Shown here piece by piece: positions 11,848 through 22,903 of a stretch of DNA of 64,000 nucleotides. Both the position numbers and the translations under genes were made by a program. Position 1 is the stretch's first letter, and the number at the start of each line of letters is the position of its first letter. Source of the DNA: Apiotrichum sp. Y4204 (lineage: Eukaryota; Basidiomycota; Tremellomycetes; Trichosporonales; Trichosporonaceae); the NCBI GenBank assembly GCA_025531455.1, contig JAMYHL010000008.1, positions 744,001-808,000 of the forward strand, read 5' to 3'. The notes beneath the pieces were generated by a model. It was not told the DNA's origin, did no database searches, and saw nothing but the letters and a program-made list of their open reading frames with translations.

Positions 11848-13000
11848 TCACTTCTTCTTCATAAGACCCTTCTGGAGCCACCTGTGGGTCAGCCACACAA
11901 ACACACCATAACCCACTTTGGCATCTTGACGTCGCCCGCGGCACCTGTGAGCTTCTTCGCAGGGCCCTCCGGTGCAGGCTCCTTCGCGGCAGCGGCAGGG
12001 AGCGGCACCGCCTGCGCACGCAGCTCGGCGGTCAGCGGGGCGGGAGTTCCGGACGCTGGCATTAGCTTAGGACATCGTGTTAGTTAAGACGTACCGTTCA
12101 GCGCCGCATCTTCCCACTTGATAAGCAGCACGCTCTGGGGCACAAGTCCGAGCTGTGACAGCGTCTCCTTGCCGCCTGTCCCACCCTGCATGCCTGCCGC
12201 GACTCCCCCACGCGCAGTGTACCCCGCCGGCGCGATCACGCGCCCCTTCATCGCCGGGTTTGGGTGCGGCTTCCCCACAGGGACAGGCTTCGGGTGTTCC
12301 GGAAACTCAGTGCGCGGCGGCTGGTACAGCGTGAACACCTTGTCGCGCGCACCCGGGTCAAGCGATTCGCGCACAAAGGCGTAGATTGGCTGAATCCTGA
12401 ATGTTAGTAGAGGGTTCCCAGCGGCATTGAATGAACCCACGGCGTTGTCGAAGGAAAGACGCGCTGGATCTGGGTCCCGTCGGAAAACTTTACTCGAATT
12501 GTGGTCTGTCGTCAGTTTCGGCACAGAGCCAGGAAGTGGTGGCCAATACGCATGAGTGGGTTGTCTCCGACCACGACTGAGACGACATTGAACCCCATTC
12601 CAGCCGAGCTGCCTTTTTTCTCCAAGCCTTCCCGCGTCCCACCCGGTCCGCCACTCACCGTCGGCCACTTGTCCGCCTTTTTCTTCTCGCGCTCCGCCGC
12701 CGCCGCGTCACGGTGCTTGGCGGTAAGGAGGGGCGCGTCGTTCAGTCCGCGCGAGCGCGCAAGTACGCTGGCATGGTGCGCCTGCACGTCTGAGACGCTG
12801 TGCTCGAAAAACGAGTCGGGGAGCTCTGGAGGCTCGGCCGCTGCTGGTGGCGAGGCGGAACCGGAACCGGGCTGGAAGACCTGTACGCTCCCCGGCGAAA
12901 GTGCTTGTGGCGGCGTCGGTGCTGGAGCTGGGGATGCCGCTTGCGGAGCCTGCTCGGGCGAAGGGGTGGCCATAGCGTGTGCGGGTGGTGCTTGCAGCAT
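11848..13000 (-). CDS. UBX4: UBX-domain protein of the UBX4/TUG (ASPSCR1) family, Cdc48 cofactor
   Basis: Five exons on the minus strand: 12659-13000, 12441-12505, 12095-12396, 11917-12055 and 11848-11881, giving 293 residues. Introns are 153, 44, 39 and 35 nt. UBX-domain proteins recruit substrates to the Cdc48/p97 ATPase; UBX4/TUG proteins can disassemble Cdc48 hexamers and act in ER and membrane-protein turnover. The UBX beta-grasp fold is seen at about residues 115-205: TIRVKFSDGTQIQRVFPSTT, then (after a splice) PIQPIYAFVRESL, a tyrosine-proline loop and SVLLIKWEDAALN. The last two exons end in KMPKWLQKGLMKKK, matching the characteristic C-terminal PKWL motif of TUG proteins. The N-terminal ubiquitin-like domains of human TUG are missing; the N-terminus is Ala/Pro-rich instead. 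An alternative start at 12973 has a better context (G at +4). Confidence 0.88.
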
Positions 13001-13405
13001 TGCAGTGATGAGCAGGAAACAACAACAAAGACGCGCAACCCCTGTGACAAAGACTCGTCAACTCGTGCAGAAGGGCAGAAGAAGTGCGACACAGCGGGGA
13101 CCCGGGACCCCCGCAGAACAGCCCACGTGCCATCCACGAGGGTCTCATCCCACTCGAAGATCGGAGATCGAAGCTTCGAAGGATCCAAGGCCGGCGCAAA
13201 AAAGGTTCTACAATCCAACATGAGAACCGCGTGGCGTCCTGAAAACTTTCTCTCCTCCGCCCTTGCTACACTTTATCGGATCCTATTCAATGCATTCGTG
13301 ACTAATGACAAACGTCCCGGTCTATGCCCAGATTTTGGGTAGAAGGAGAGGTATGTGGCTATGTGAGGGGTAAGAGAGTTAAGGGTTGACAAGATGTTAC
13401 AAAGT
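13001..13405. promoter_or_regulatory. promoter region of the UBX gene and 3' end of URA2
   Basis: The 405-base spacer separates two minus-strand genes. It contains a CACGTG at 13124-13129, about 125 bases upstream of the UBX start. The left third should carry the UBX 5' leader; the right part follows the URA2 coding end in the opposite sense of reading and holds its upstream neighbour's promoter. No other feature seen. Confidence 0.4.
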
Positions 13406-16400
13406 CTATGCGCCAAGGACGAGCGAGAGCAGAGCCATGCGGATGAAGAGACCGTAGCGCATCTGGCGGAAGTAGGCTGCGCGGCGGAGGTCAAAGTCGA
13501 CCTCGGGGTCAATCTCGTTGACACGAGGGAGAGGGTGCATGACGATGAGGCTCTCCTTGGCCTTGCGGAGGACGTCATTGTTGATAATGAACATGTCCTT
13601 TACGGACTCGTACTCGGTCTGCGAGTCGAAGCGCTCCTTCTGGATGCGCGTGACGTAGAGAACGTCAGAGTGAGGAATAGCCTGGTCAAGGTTGTGGTAC
13701 TCGTGCCAGCGGACGTTGGCGCGGGTCGCCTCCTGCTTGACCTCCTCGGGCATCGCGAGCGAGGGCGGCGAGACGAAGTTGAGGGTGACGTCGTAAAGCG
13801 AGAGCAGCTTGACGAGCGAGTGGACGGTGCGGCCGTTCTTGAGGTCACCAACAAGCGTGATGGTGATGCCGTTGACGGAACCAAGCTCCTCGCGGATACA
13901 GAAGACGTCAAGAAGCGACTGAGTGGGGTGCTCGCCGATACCGTCACCAGCGTTGATGATCGGAACGACGGAGCTCTTGGCAGCCTCCTTGGACGAGCCG
14001 ACAGCGGGGTGGCGGAGGACAACAGCATCGGCATAGCAGCCGACAGTCCGGATGGTGTCCGCGAGTGACTCGCCCTTCTGGACAGACGACCGGTCGGCAG
14101 CAATCTGGACAACCTCACCACCACAGCGCTTCATGGCAGCCTCGAACGATGTCGAGGTACGGGTAGAGGGCTCGTAGAAGAGGGTGCAGAGCACGCGGCC
14201 ACGAAGGGTGTCGACAGAGCCCTTGCGCTCGACCTGGGTGCGCATCTCCGACGCAAGGTTGAAGAGGGCGTGCAGGTCGTCACGCGAGAACTGCTTGACC
14301 GAGAGGATGTGACGGCGCGAGAAGGCGTGGAGCGACTGGAGCGACGAGAAGGTGGGGACAGGCGAAACCTGGGTCGAAGGGATCGGCTCGGCGGCGAGTG
14401 CCATCGGCTGAGGCGCAGCGGACTGGGGGCCGAGAAGACCAAGACCAGCGGCCGGAGGAGCCACCGGCGACATGAGCGAAATGCTGGGGCGAGCCGCGCG
14501 AGGGCCCGAGAACGAGCCACGGCCCGTTGCAACACCGCGCGGGGTGGAGAGCGACACATCGCGGCCAAGGGGCATCGAGAAGGCAGTGCCGTCAAGAACG
14601 ACCGAGTGGTTGTTGATGACAACACGGTGAACGGCACCAAGAACGTTCTTGTCCGCAAGGGGCGACCAGTCGTCGCTGTCGAGGCCAAACACAGACGAGC
14701 GGTTGACCTCAACCTCAACGTAGGTCTTGGGCTGCTCCGGGATGTCAAAGATGGCGCGGGGGTTTTCGCTGAGACGCTTGGAAATGTCGTCGAGCGAGAG
14801 ACGGCCCTCGGCAACAGCGTTGAGAAGAAGAGGGAGCGATTCCTCTACACCGCTGCGAGCCGACACCTTCTTGCCGAGCGCCTGGCCGAGCTCGTACGGG
14901 AGAACACCAACCGAGAAGACGTCAATGGTAGCAAGATTCTCCCAGAGGGCCTGCTGGTCCTCAACAGAGGGGAGGATCTTGGCGGCCTCGGGGTAATCAG
15001 CCTGCGAGTAGAACAGGGCGTAGACCGAAACGTCGCAGGTGACCTGAAGACCCTTCTCCTTGGCAAGCGAGATGAGCGTAATGTCGTCGCGAGTCGAGAC
15101 CGAAGCAATGTGGATGCTGCGGTTGTTGAGGCTGGCAAGGAGGAGGATCGACGCGAGGTCAGTGGCACGGGCGTCGGTGACAATAGGCTTGTCCTGGGGC
15201 CAGGCAGCGAAGTGCTGGGCAACCGAGGCGACCTTGTTGCCGGTGCCGAAGAAGTTGTTGAAGGGGATGAAGAGGGCCTTGGCACCGGCGGCAATGGCAT
15301 CGGGCAGACGCGAGGCGTTGTCTGAGGTGGCGGCAACGGAGAAGACGTAGTCGCAGTGGGCAGCACCAGAAGCATTCTGCTGAGCGCGCTGGAGCGAGAT
15401 CTCGTCCTCGACGGCCGAGGCGATGCCCTGCGGCACCATCTGAATGACAGTGAAGCCTCCGCGGATTGCGGCCTGGGTAGCAAGACCAAAGTCATCCGAG
15501 TTCGGCTCGGCGGCACCAGGAACGAAGGCCTGGACCGAAACGAGACCAGGGAAGGCGAAGGTCTGGTGCGAGGTCTTGTAGTCAACCGATGAGATGTCAA
15601 GAGTGGGCTTGCGAATGATAGCCTCAATGAAGAGCTTGGCGCACTTGACGTTGGTGATAAGCGGGACAGCAAAGTCGACGGCCATACGACGCGACTTGTA
15701 GCCCTTCGAAACGTACGACGCAGGACGGCGGTAACGGTTCTTCGAGGGAAGGTTGATGTAAAGGTCAATGAGGTTGTTTCCTAGGTGCTGCTCGAGCGAG
15801 TACTCGGCCTTCTGAGGGTCGGTTTCGTCGCCAAGGGTCTCAAGGTACTTGACCGGGATACCGTGCTCCTGAATGAAGTCGGCGGTACCAGCGGTGGCGA
15901 AGAGGTTGTAGCCCATACGGTGGAGCTTGTGGACCGAAGGCAGCATCTCGAGCTTCTCCTTGAACGAGCCAATCGAGAAGAGGACGTTCTTCTTAGGAGG
16001 GCGGATACCAGTCGAGATGAGGGCCTTGAGGTAGGCTTCGTAGCGGTCCTTGCCGAAGCAGGCAACCTCACCAGTCGACGCCATCTCGACACCGAGAATG
16101 GGGTCGGCACCCGAGAGACGCGAGAACGAGAACTGAGGAACCTTGACACCAACGTAGTTGGGGGGCATGTGTACCTCGGGGTAGGGGGTGACAGGGAGAC
16201 CAAGCATGACCTTGGTGGCCAGCTCGATAGCGTCAACGCCAGTGACCTTGGAAACGAAGGGGAACGAACGGGCGGCACGGAGGTTGCACTCGATGACCTT
16301 GATCTCGTTGTTCTTGGCGATGAACTGGATGTTGTAAGGACCGGTGACGTTCAGGGCGGCACCAATCTTCTGGGTAGCGACCTCGATCTTGCGGATGGTC

Positions 16401-19400
16401 TCGGGGTCGAGGTCCTGTGGGGGAAGGACAAGGGTGGCGTCACCCGAGTGGACGCCGGCGTTCTCGACGTGCTCCGAGATGTAGTGCATGACCATCTTGC
16501 CGTCACGAGCGACGGCGTCCATCTCGATCTCCTTGGCCTCCTCGATGTACTTGGAGATGACGACGGGGTGGTCGCGGGAGACCTCGGCAGCCTGGCCAAG
16601 GTAGGCCTGGAGGTCGTCCTCGGAGAAGACGACGTTCATGGCGGCGCCCGAAAGGACGTACGAGGGACGGACGAGCACGGGGTAGCTGACCTTGTCACAG
16701 AACGACTTGGCCTCCTCAAACGAGGTGAGCTCCCTCCAGAGCGGCTGGTCGACACCAATCTTGTCGAGCATACGAGAGAACTTGTAGCGGTTCTCGGCAG
16801 TGTCGATCATCTCCGGCGAGGTACCATAGATCTTGACGTTCTGACGGTGAAGCGCAAGCGCAATGTTGTTGGGCGTCTGACCACCCATGGCCAGGACGAG
16901 ACCAGAGGAGCGCTCGATGTCGTAGATGTCCATGACAGTCTCCATCGAGATATTCTCGAAGTAGAGCTTGTCCGCCTCGTCGTAGTCGGTAGAGACAGTC
17001 TCCGGGTTGTAGTTGATCATGACAGTCTTCATACCGTTCTCACGGATAGTGCGGATGGCGCGAACGGCACACCAGTCGAACTCGACGGACGAACCGATAC
17101 GGTACACACCGGAACCGAGGACCATAACACCGTTGTCGTTGAAGTCGACATCGTGGCCCGAGGCGTTGTAGGTGGTGTAGAGGTAGTTGGTGAATGCGGG
17201 GAACTCAGCAGCGACAGTGTCAATCTGCTTGACGAACGGCGTGATGCCAGCCTCGATACGAAGTTGGCGGATGGCAAGCTCTGTGGAGTTGACCGCGTTG
17301 GCGATCTGACGGTCCGAGAAACCAAGCTGCTTGGCGTTACGAAGGAGCTCAACGGGGATAGTCGTCGCCGAGTACTTGGTCATGACGTCCTCAGTCTTCG
17401 AAAGGCGCTCGAGGCGGCGGAGGAACCAAGGGTCGATGGACGACATCTTGTTGATCTTCTCAACAGAGTAGCCACGCTTGAGGGCAGTGGCGATAGCAAA
17501 GACACGCTTGTCGGTGGGGTTGGCAATCTCGGTGTCAATGTCGTCGATGGTGAGGTTCTCGCCAAAGCCAGGGAAGCTGTCGTCGATGCAGCGGATAGCC
17601 TTCTGGATAGTCTCTTCGAAGGTACGACCAATAGCCATGACCTCACCAACCGACTTCATCGAAGACGAGAGCTGGGTGGAGACACGAGTGAACTTCTTGA
17701 GGTCCCAACGGGGGATCTTGACGACGCAGTAGTCGAGCGAGGGCTCGAAGCAGGCCGTCGTCTGCTTGGTAACCGAGTTGCGGATCTCGTTGAGGGGAAT
17801 GTTGAGACCGAGCTTGGCGGCAATGAAGGCCAAGGGGTAGCCAGTGGCCTTGGAGGCAAGCGCCGACGAACGCGAGAGACGAGCGTTGACTTCGATGATG
17901 CAGTACTCCTTGGAGTACGGGTTGAGCGCGTACTGAATGTTGCACTCGCCGACGACACCGAGGTGACGGATGACGTTGACGGCAGTGGTACGCAACATGT
18001 TGTAGTCGGCGTCCGAGAGGGTCTGCGAGGGCGCGACGACAATCGAGTCACCAGTGTGGATACCAAGAGGGTCAAAGTTCTACTGTCAGTGGGGAAATAG
18101 GTTTCTGTGACTCACCTCCATGTTACAGACGGTAATGCAGTTGTCCATGCAGTCACGGACAACCTCATACTCGACCTCCTTCCAGCCCTTCATCGACTTC
18201 TCGACAAGGACCTGGGGCGAAGTGGCAAACGCCTTGTTGCAAAGCTCGACGAGCTCCTCCTGGTTGGTGGCGAAACCCGAGCCAAGACCGCCGAGGGCAT
18301 AAGCAGCACGAACGATCAGGGGGTAACCGATGCGGTTGGCGGCAGTAATGGCCTCCTCGAGGTTGTTGGCCGAGTCCGAGTCGGCGCACTTCTCGCCGAT
18401 CTCCTCCATGGCCTTGGCGAAGAGGTCACGGTCTTCGGTGGTGATAATCGTGTCGATGGGGGTACCGAGCACCTTGACGCCGAGCTTCTCAAAGTCATCT
18501 TTGAGCTTGATACCGACGTTGAGAGCAGTCTGACCACCAAAGGTGCAGTAGATGCCGTCGGGCTTCTCGTGCTTGATAATCTTGGTCACAAACTCCGGGG
18601 TGACGGGAAGGAAGTAGACCTTGTCGGCGAGGCCCTGCGAGGTCTGGATGGTGGCAATGTTGGGGTTGACAAGGATGGTGTAGATGCCCTCCTCCTTGAG
18701 AGCCTTGATGGCCTGCGAACCCGAGTAGTCGAACTCACCGGCCTGACCGATGGAAAGACCACCGGAGCCGAGGACGAGGACCTTCTTGACGTTAACACGG
18801 GGGAGACGCTCGCGGTGCTCCTTAAGCTCGCCTCCGGGAATGTCGACGGAGATGAGGCGGCCCTCACGGGCGGTAGCGATGATCGAGTCAATGAAGACGT
18901 CGAAGAGGAACTCGGTGTCGCGAGGACCAGGAGCAGACTCGGGGTGGAACTGGACCGAGAAGAAAGGCTTGCCGTTCCTGCCCATCCAGATACCCTCGTT
19001 CGAGTTGTCGTTGGCGTTGGTGAAGAGGGGCTCCCAGCCAGGCTGGAGCGTTGTAACGTCGACCTCGTAACCGTGGTTCTGCGAGGTGATGTAGCAGCGG
19101 CCAGAGGTGGAGGCCGTGCAGGGGATGTTCATTCCACGGTTTCCGTACTTCATCTTGCGGGTCTGGGCGCCAGAGGCACGAGCGATAAGCTGGTGGCCGA
19201 GACAGATACCGAAGATGGGAACCTTGGACTCGGCAAGAGCAACCTTAAGGTTGTCAATGGTGGCAGTGGCCATGGAGGGGTCACCGGGACCGTTCGAGAT
19301 GAAGAGACCGTCGTACGAGCCGGCCTCCTTGTTGAAGTCGTAGTCCCAGGGGACGACCTTGACCTCAACACCGCGCTTGCGGAAGCAACGGATCTGGTTC

Positions 19401-20331
19401 CACTTGATACCGACATCGACGGCGATGATACGAAGGGGCTTGCCCGTACGGGGGTTCACCTGGATCTTGGAGCCCGCGAGAGCGGTGTACACGACCGGCT
19501 TCTTGATCGAGACCTTGGCGACAAGGTTGGTCGCGTTGGGGTCGGCGAACGGAACCGACTCGAACTCCTGGTGCCAGGCGTCGGGCGCGCCGAGAACGGC
19601 CTTCACGTCGGGCTTGCGAGTGAGGACGCGGGCAAGAGTGGAGCCACCCTCACGAAGGCGCTTGGTGAGCATACGGGTGTCGACACCCCAAATGGCGGGA
19701 ATGTTCTGCTCCTTGAGCCACTGGCCGAGGCTCGAGGTGGCAAGGTGATGAGAGAACGAAGGGTGGTAGTTGGCAACAACGAGGGCAGCGATGTGGATCT
19801 TGCTCGACTCATACTCGAGGGGGATCGAGTTGAGGAGCGCAGTGACACCATCGGCGTCTGTCGCGGTAGCAGCCTCCTCGGTGGGACGCTCCGGAACACC
19901 GTAGTTGCCAACAAGAGGGTAGGTAAGCACGAGGATCTGGTCCTGGTACGAGGGGTCGGTCATGGACTCGGGGTAGCCAACCATACCTAGGGAATGAGCT
20001 CGGCGGACATCTCTGATAGCTACAACAGCCACTCACCGGTCTGGAAGACACACTCGCCCGAAATGGAGCGGTCAGCGCCAAATGAGTGACCCGAGAGGGC
20101 AAGTCCGTCGGCAAGCTCGAGAACCATGTCGGCCTGGCCCATCGAGTCCTTCCACTCTGTCTCGCCAGCCATAAAGTCGATGCCGCGGCCCGAGGCAGGC
20201 GGGTAAAGCGATCCAGCGGGGAGTGGGGTTGCGGAGGGAGGGGTGACGCCGGTGCCAGCAGTACCCTTGACCGGGGAAGTCAGGGGCGGCATGGTGGGCG
20301 GCATGGCCTCGTCAAGAGAAGGAGTGACCAT
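13406..20331 (-). CDS. URA2: URA2: glutamine-dependent carbamoyl phosphate synthase / aspartate transcarbamylase
   Basis: Three exons (20037-20331, 18116-19986, 13406-18079) with introns of 50 and 36 nt encode 2279 residues, close to yeast Ura2 (2214). The protein makes carbamoyl phosphate from glutamine, bicarbonate and ATP and condenses it with aspartate, the first two steps of pyrimidine synthesis. Order of domains: a glutamine amidotransferase at about residues 90-450 with nucleophile Cys in FGICLGHQL (about 357) and the VQFHPES His/Glu pair; two ATP-grasp halves of carbamoyl phosphate synthetase from about 495 ([17 protein letters not shown]) to 1530; a dihydroorotase-like domain at about 1545-1880; and aspartate transcarbamylase at about 1975-2279 ([35 protein letters not shown]). 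The dihydroorotase-like domain lacks the metal-binding His-x-His: the PGLVSVQAF segment replaces the usual PG-[LI]-x-D-x-H-x-H, so it should be inactive, as in yeast. UTP feedback inhibition is expected for the family. The N-terminal 60 residues are a disordered Pro/Thr-rich extension. Confidence 0.97.
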
Positions 20332-22903
20332 TATGGACGACCGACTCTGGAAGATGGGTGGTGTTCTAATTTAGAGAGGGAAAGAACACGGGGGGAATCA
20401 AGAAAAGAGAGGGAGGAAGCCACAGTCAAGCAAGATGAGATCTAGCTAGTACAATGGCGGGGGAAAAAAAGAAGGAGAGGGGTATGGGGGAGGGATGGAT
20501 GGCGCGTCCCTGTTGCTGAACGTCGGGGGTGATGTCTACGATGAGAACACGGGGATGGTTAGCAGCGAGGGATGGTGAGCACCTTTTTGGAGATGGGGGT
20601 TGGGAGGCCTTGATCCGCTCGTGTGATGAGCACGGGAGGAGCAGCAGCAGCAGCGGGGTTGCATTGAAAAAGAGAGGAGGAGAGAGGAGGAGAAGAAGAG
20701 AGAAGAAGAGAAACAAGAATTATCTACTACAGAAAAGTCGAGAGCGCGAGCGTGCAGTCCTTCCGGAACGGCGCGGGGGACAGCGACCAGACCGGGGGAC
20801 GCGCGCCGTTCGCTGGTCGAGCCAGGTTTGGGCTTTTTTTTCCAGGCTGAGTGGTGATCGTGGTGAGTACCATTTACTCAAAAAGTCGATTGAAAATTTT
20901 GGTCCCGCCCGTCAGTTCTCGCCCTCTGCTCTGATGCGCCACAGCCACCAGACCTCCACATGATGAATTATTCTGACGCACGCACCGTTACGCACAGTGT
21001 GGGTAGCATGGATAGCGCAGTCGTGTTCAGGTCATCAAATGTGGCACTAATTTTTGCGGGTGCATCGATCTGGACTCGGCCACTGGAACTTGCCGGAGAG
21101 TCCATGCGGAACAGAGTGGCAAGGGGTCGAGAGAGAATGAGCCCCCGCGAAGCAATAGGTGACAATGAACGCCTTGAAACGAATCACAGATGCCGCAGAA
21201 CCCACCACTGCACCAGATCGCACATCGGTGACTTGTCTGCCAGCTGACTCGTTCGTTTGATCAAGGTTGATCATCGCAGAGCATTCAATGTGCATCATCC
21301 CCGATGCACACGGACTTGCAGTGTGTAATGCACTGACCGTTCCGTACCTGGCAGTGCAGCGAACAGCGGATTGGCTATGACGTTTGGCATCTCATATAGG
21401 AAAGGATAAGGAGCGTGCAGCGGGTGTCGAATCGGTGTAGGACAAGTGGGAAAGTGCCCTTGGAACCCCGCATGCCCACAGACAGAATTCCCTATGTGTC
21501 ACCGCCCTTCACGGTTGCAGGTCCGATCCGGATGCCTGGCACGGACACAAGCACATACCTACCGTACGGTACGAACAGACCTGCTTGCCTCCATATAGGA
21601 AAGTGAGCTACCGACACTTTGCGCAGAACGGGTGCGAACGAGCACCAGACTGGCCATACAATTATACAGAGTCAGGCTGCTGAGCGCTTGAGGCCAAGGA
21701 CCAAAATTTATTACGATCGGACTGTGGTATCCGAACGGAGACAAAACTTAGGACACATTAGGTGGTGACGTTATTAGCGCGTAACGCGTAACTGAGCATT
21801 GATCGCCACACGATCGCCATGCGCCCCCGTATGGCAACCCCCCAGGACCTCCGTAGTTGAATATATTACGTACCCCGAGCGTTACCATACGGTATTACAA
21901 TCTGAGCGCAGAACGATGCAGATCCTCCGATCCTACTACCCCTTTTTGCGCCCTTTGAAGTGTGTCAAGTCATCGCTTCCCTTTGGTTCAGACTCGTCCC
22001 CCCCGTACCCCGTATATGGTAGTAGCGCAGCGTGTAGATCGGCGCACAGGTGGGCCGAGAGTGGCGTTCCAGCACCGAACTCCGAGACTCGAGACTGCAG
22101 GTCCGCCCTCCGGCCTCCGGCCCTCCGCGCCCTCACGCGCCCTCCTATCCCTTCTATACATTTATAGGCTCTCCTGTGTGTCTGTGGGGTCCGCAAGTGG
22201 AATTGACCAGCCATCTCACGTTGTACCCTCTCCGAGTCATGTCCACCGTGCACAACCCCCCCCCCCTGCCATTATCCCTTCTGCTCCAGCAATCTCAAAT
22301 GATGCACACACTATGGTGCAGTACCACCACCAGTGGCGAGCCTCGACCTGTTATTGTAAGACTGTCTAGTGCGTGTGCAGCAACAAGACTAGTCGGAGTG
22401 CACATGCTGTCAGTTTTACTGCCCGTGTGAGGTGCGAGATTCCGCTATGCAAAAGGCAGGCCAGCTGCAAGAGATCGTTTCAGTCCGATGCACTCTGTCA
22501 ACCCACATCCCCGGCCTCCGGCCTCCCCACCCACAAACCTTGGCCACCGTCGCCACGACCACCACCACCAGCCAGGAGCACTCACTGCCCAGCGAACACA
22601 ATACTGTTCCTACACACCACCCATTCACCGCCGCAGTGTCCACATCGCTCTTTCCTCCATCCCCCCTCTCCCCCACGCCTGTTTTCCCCTTCATACCCTC
22701 TCGCCTTGCTTCGCGTACCAACCATCGGATATCCCCTCTTGCGAATGCCCCGTGGCCCACTTCCGCCATCTGCTCTTGTCCGCGGCCCTCAGTAGTCCCC
22801 GCATCAACGTATAGGGGTGGTGGATTCATCGTCCTCTACCCCTCTTGACCCGTTCTCATCCACCTCAGCTCTGTTCATCCCCGTCACCAGTCCCACTCGC
22901 TAT
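20332..22903. other. long intergenic region between the divergent URA2 and sirtuin genes
   Basis: Read on the minus strand, the first 500 bases beside URA2 are pyrimidine-rich, as expected for its promoter and leader. The last 400 bases before 22904 are C/T-rich on the plus strand, fitting the sirtuin leader. The middle (about 20900-22200) is less GC-rich and shows no supported gene; open frames of 100-145 codons here have irregular composition and no splice-consistent extension. Confidence 0.5.

Noticed and set aside
15785..18100. A 771-codon open frame on the plus strand inside URA2
   Set aside because: It lies exactly antisense to the well supported carbamoyl phosphate synthase exon. Its Asp/Val/Leu/Gly/Arg-rich composition is what the GC-biased codons of URA2 give on the other strand, and it shows no family motif.
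18107..19990. A 627-codon plus-strand open frame antisense to the amidotransferase part of URA2
   Set aside because: Same explanation as the larger antisense frame: codon-bias shadow, ending at the URA2 intron boundaries.
13406..20331. Loss of dihydroorotase metal ligands as a novel defect in URA2
   Set aside because: The inactive dihydroorotase-like domain is a known property of fungal Ura2 proteins, so it is expected.
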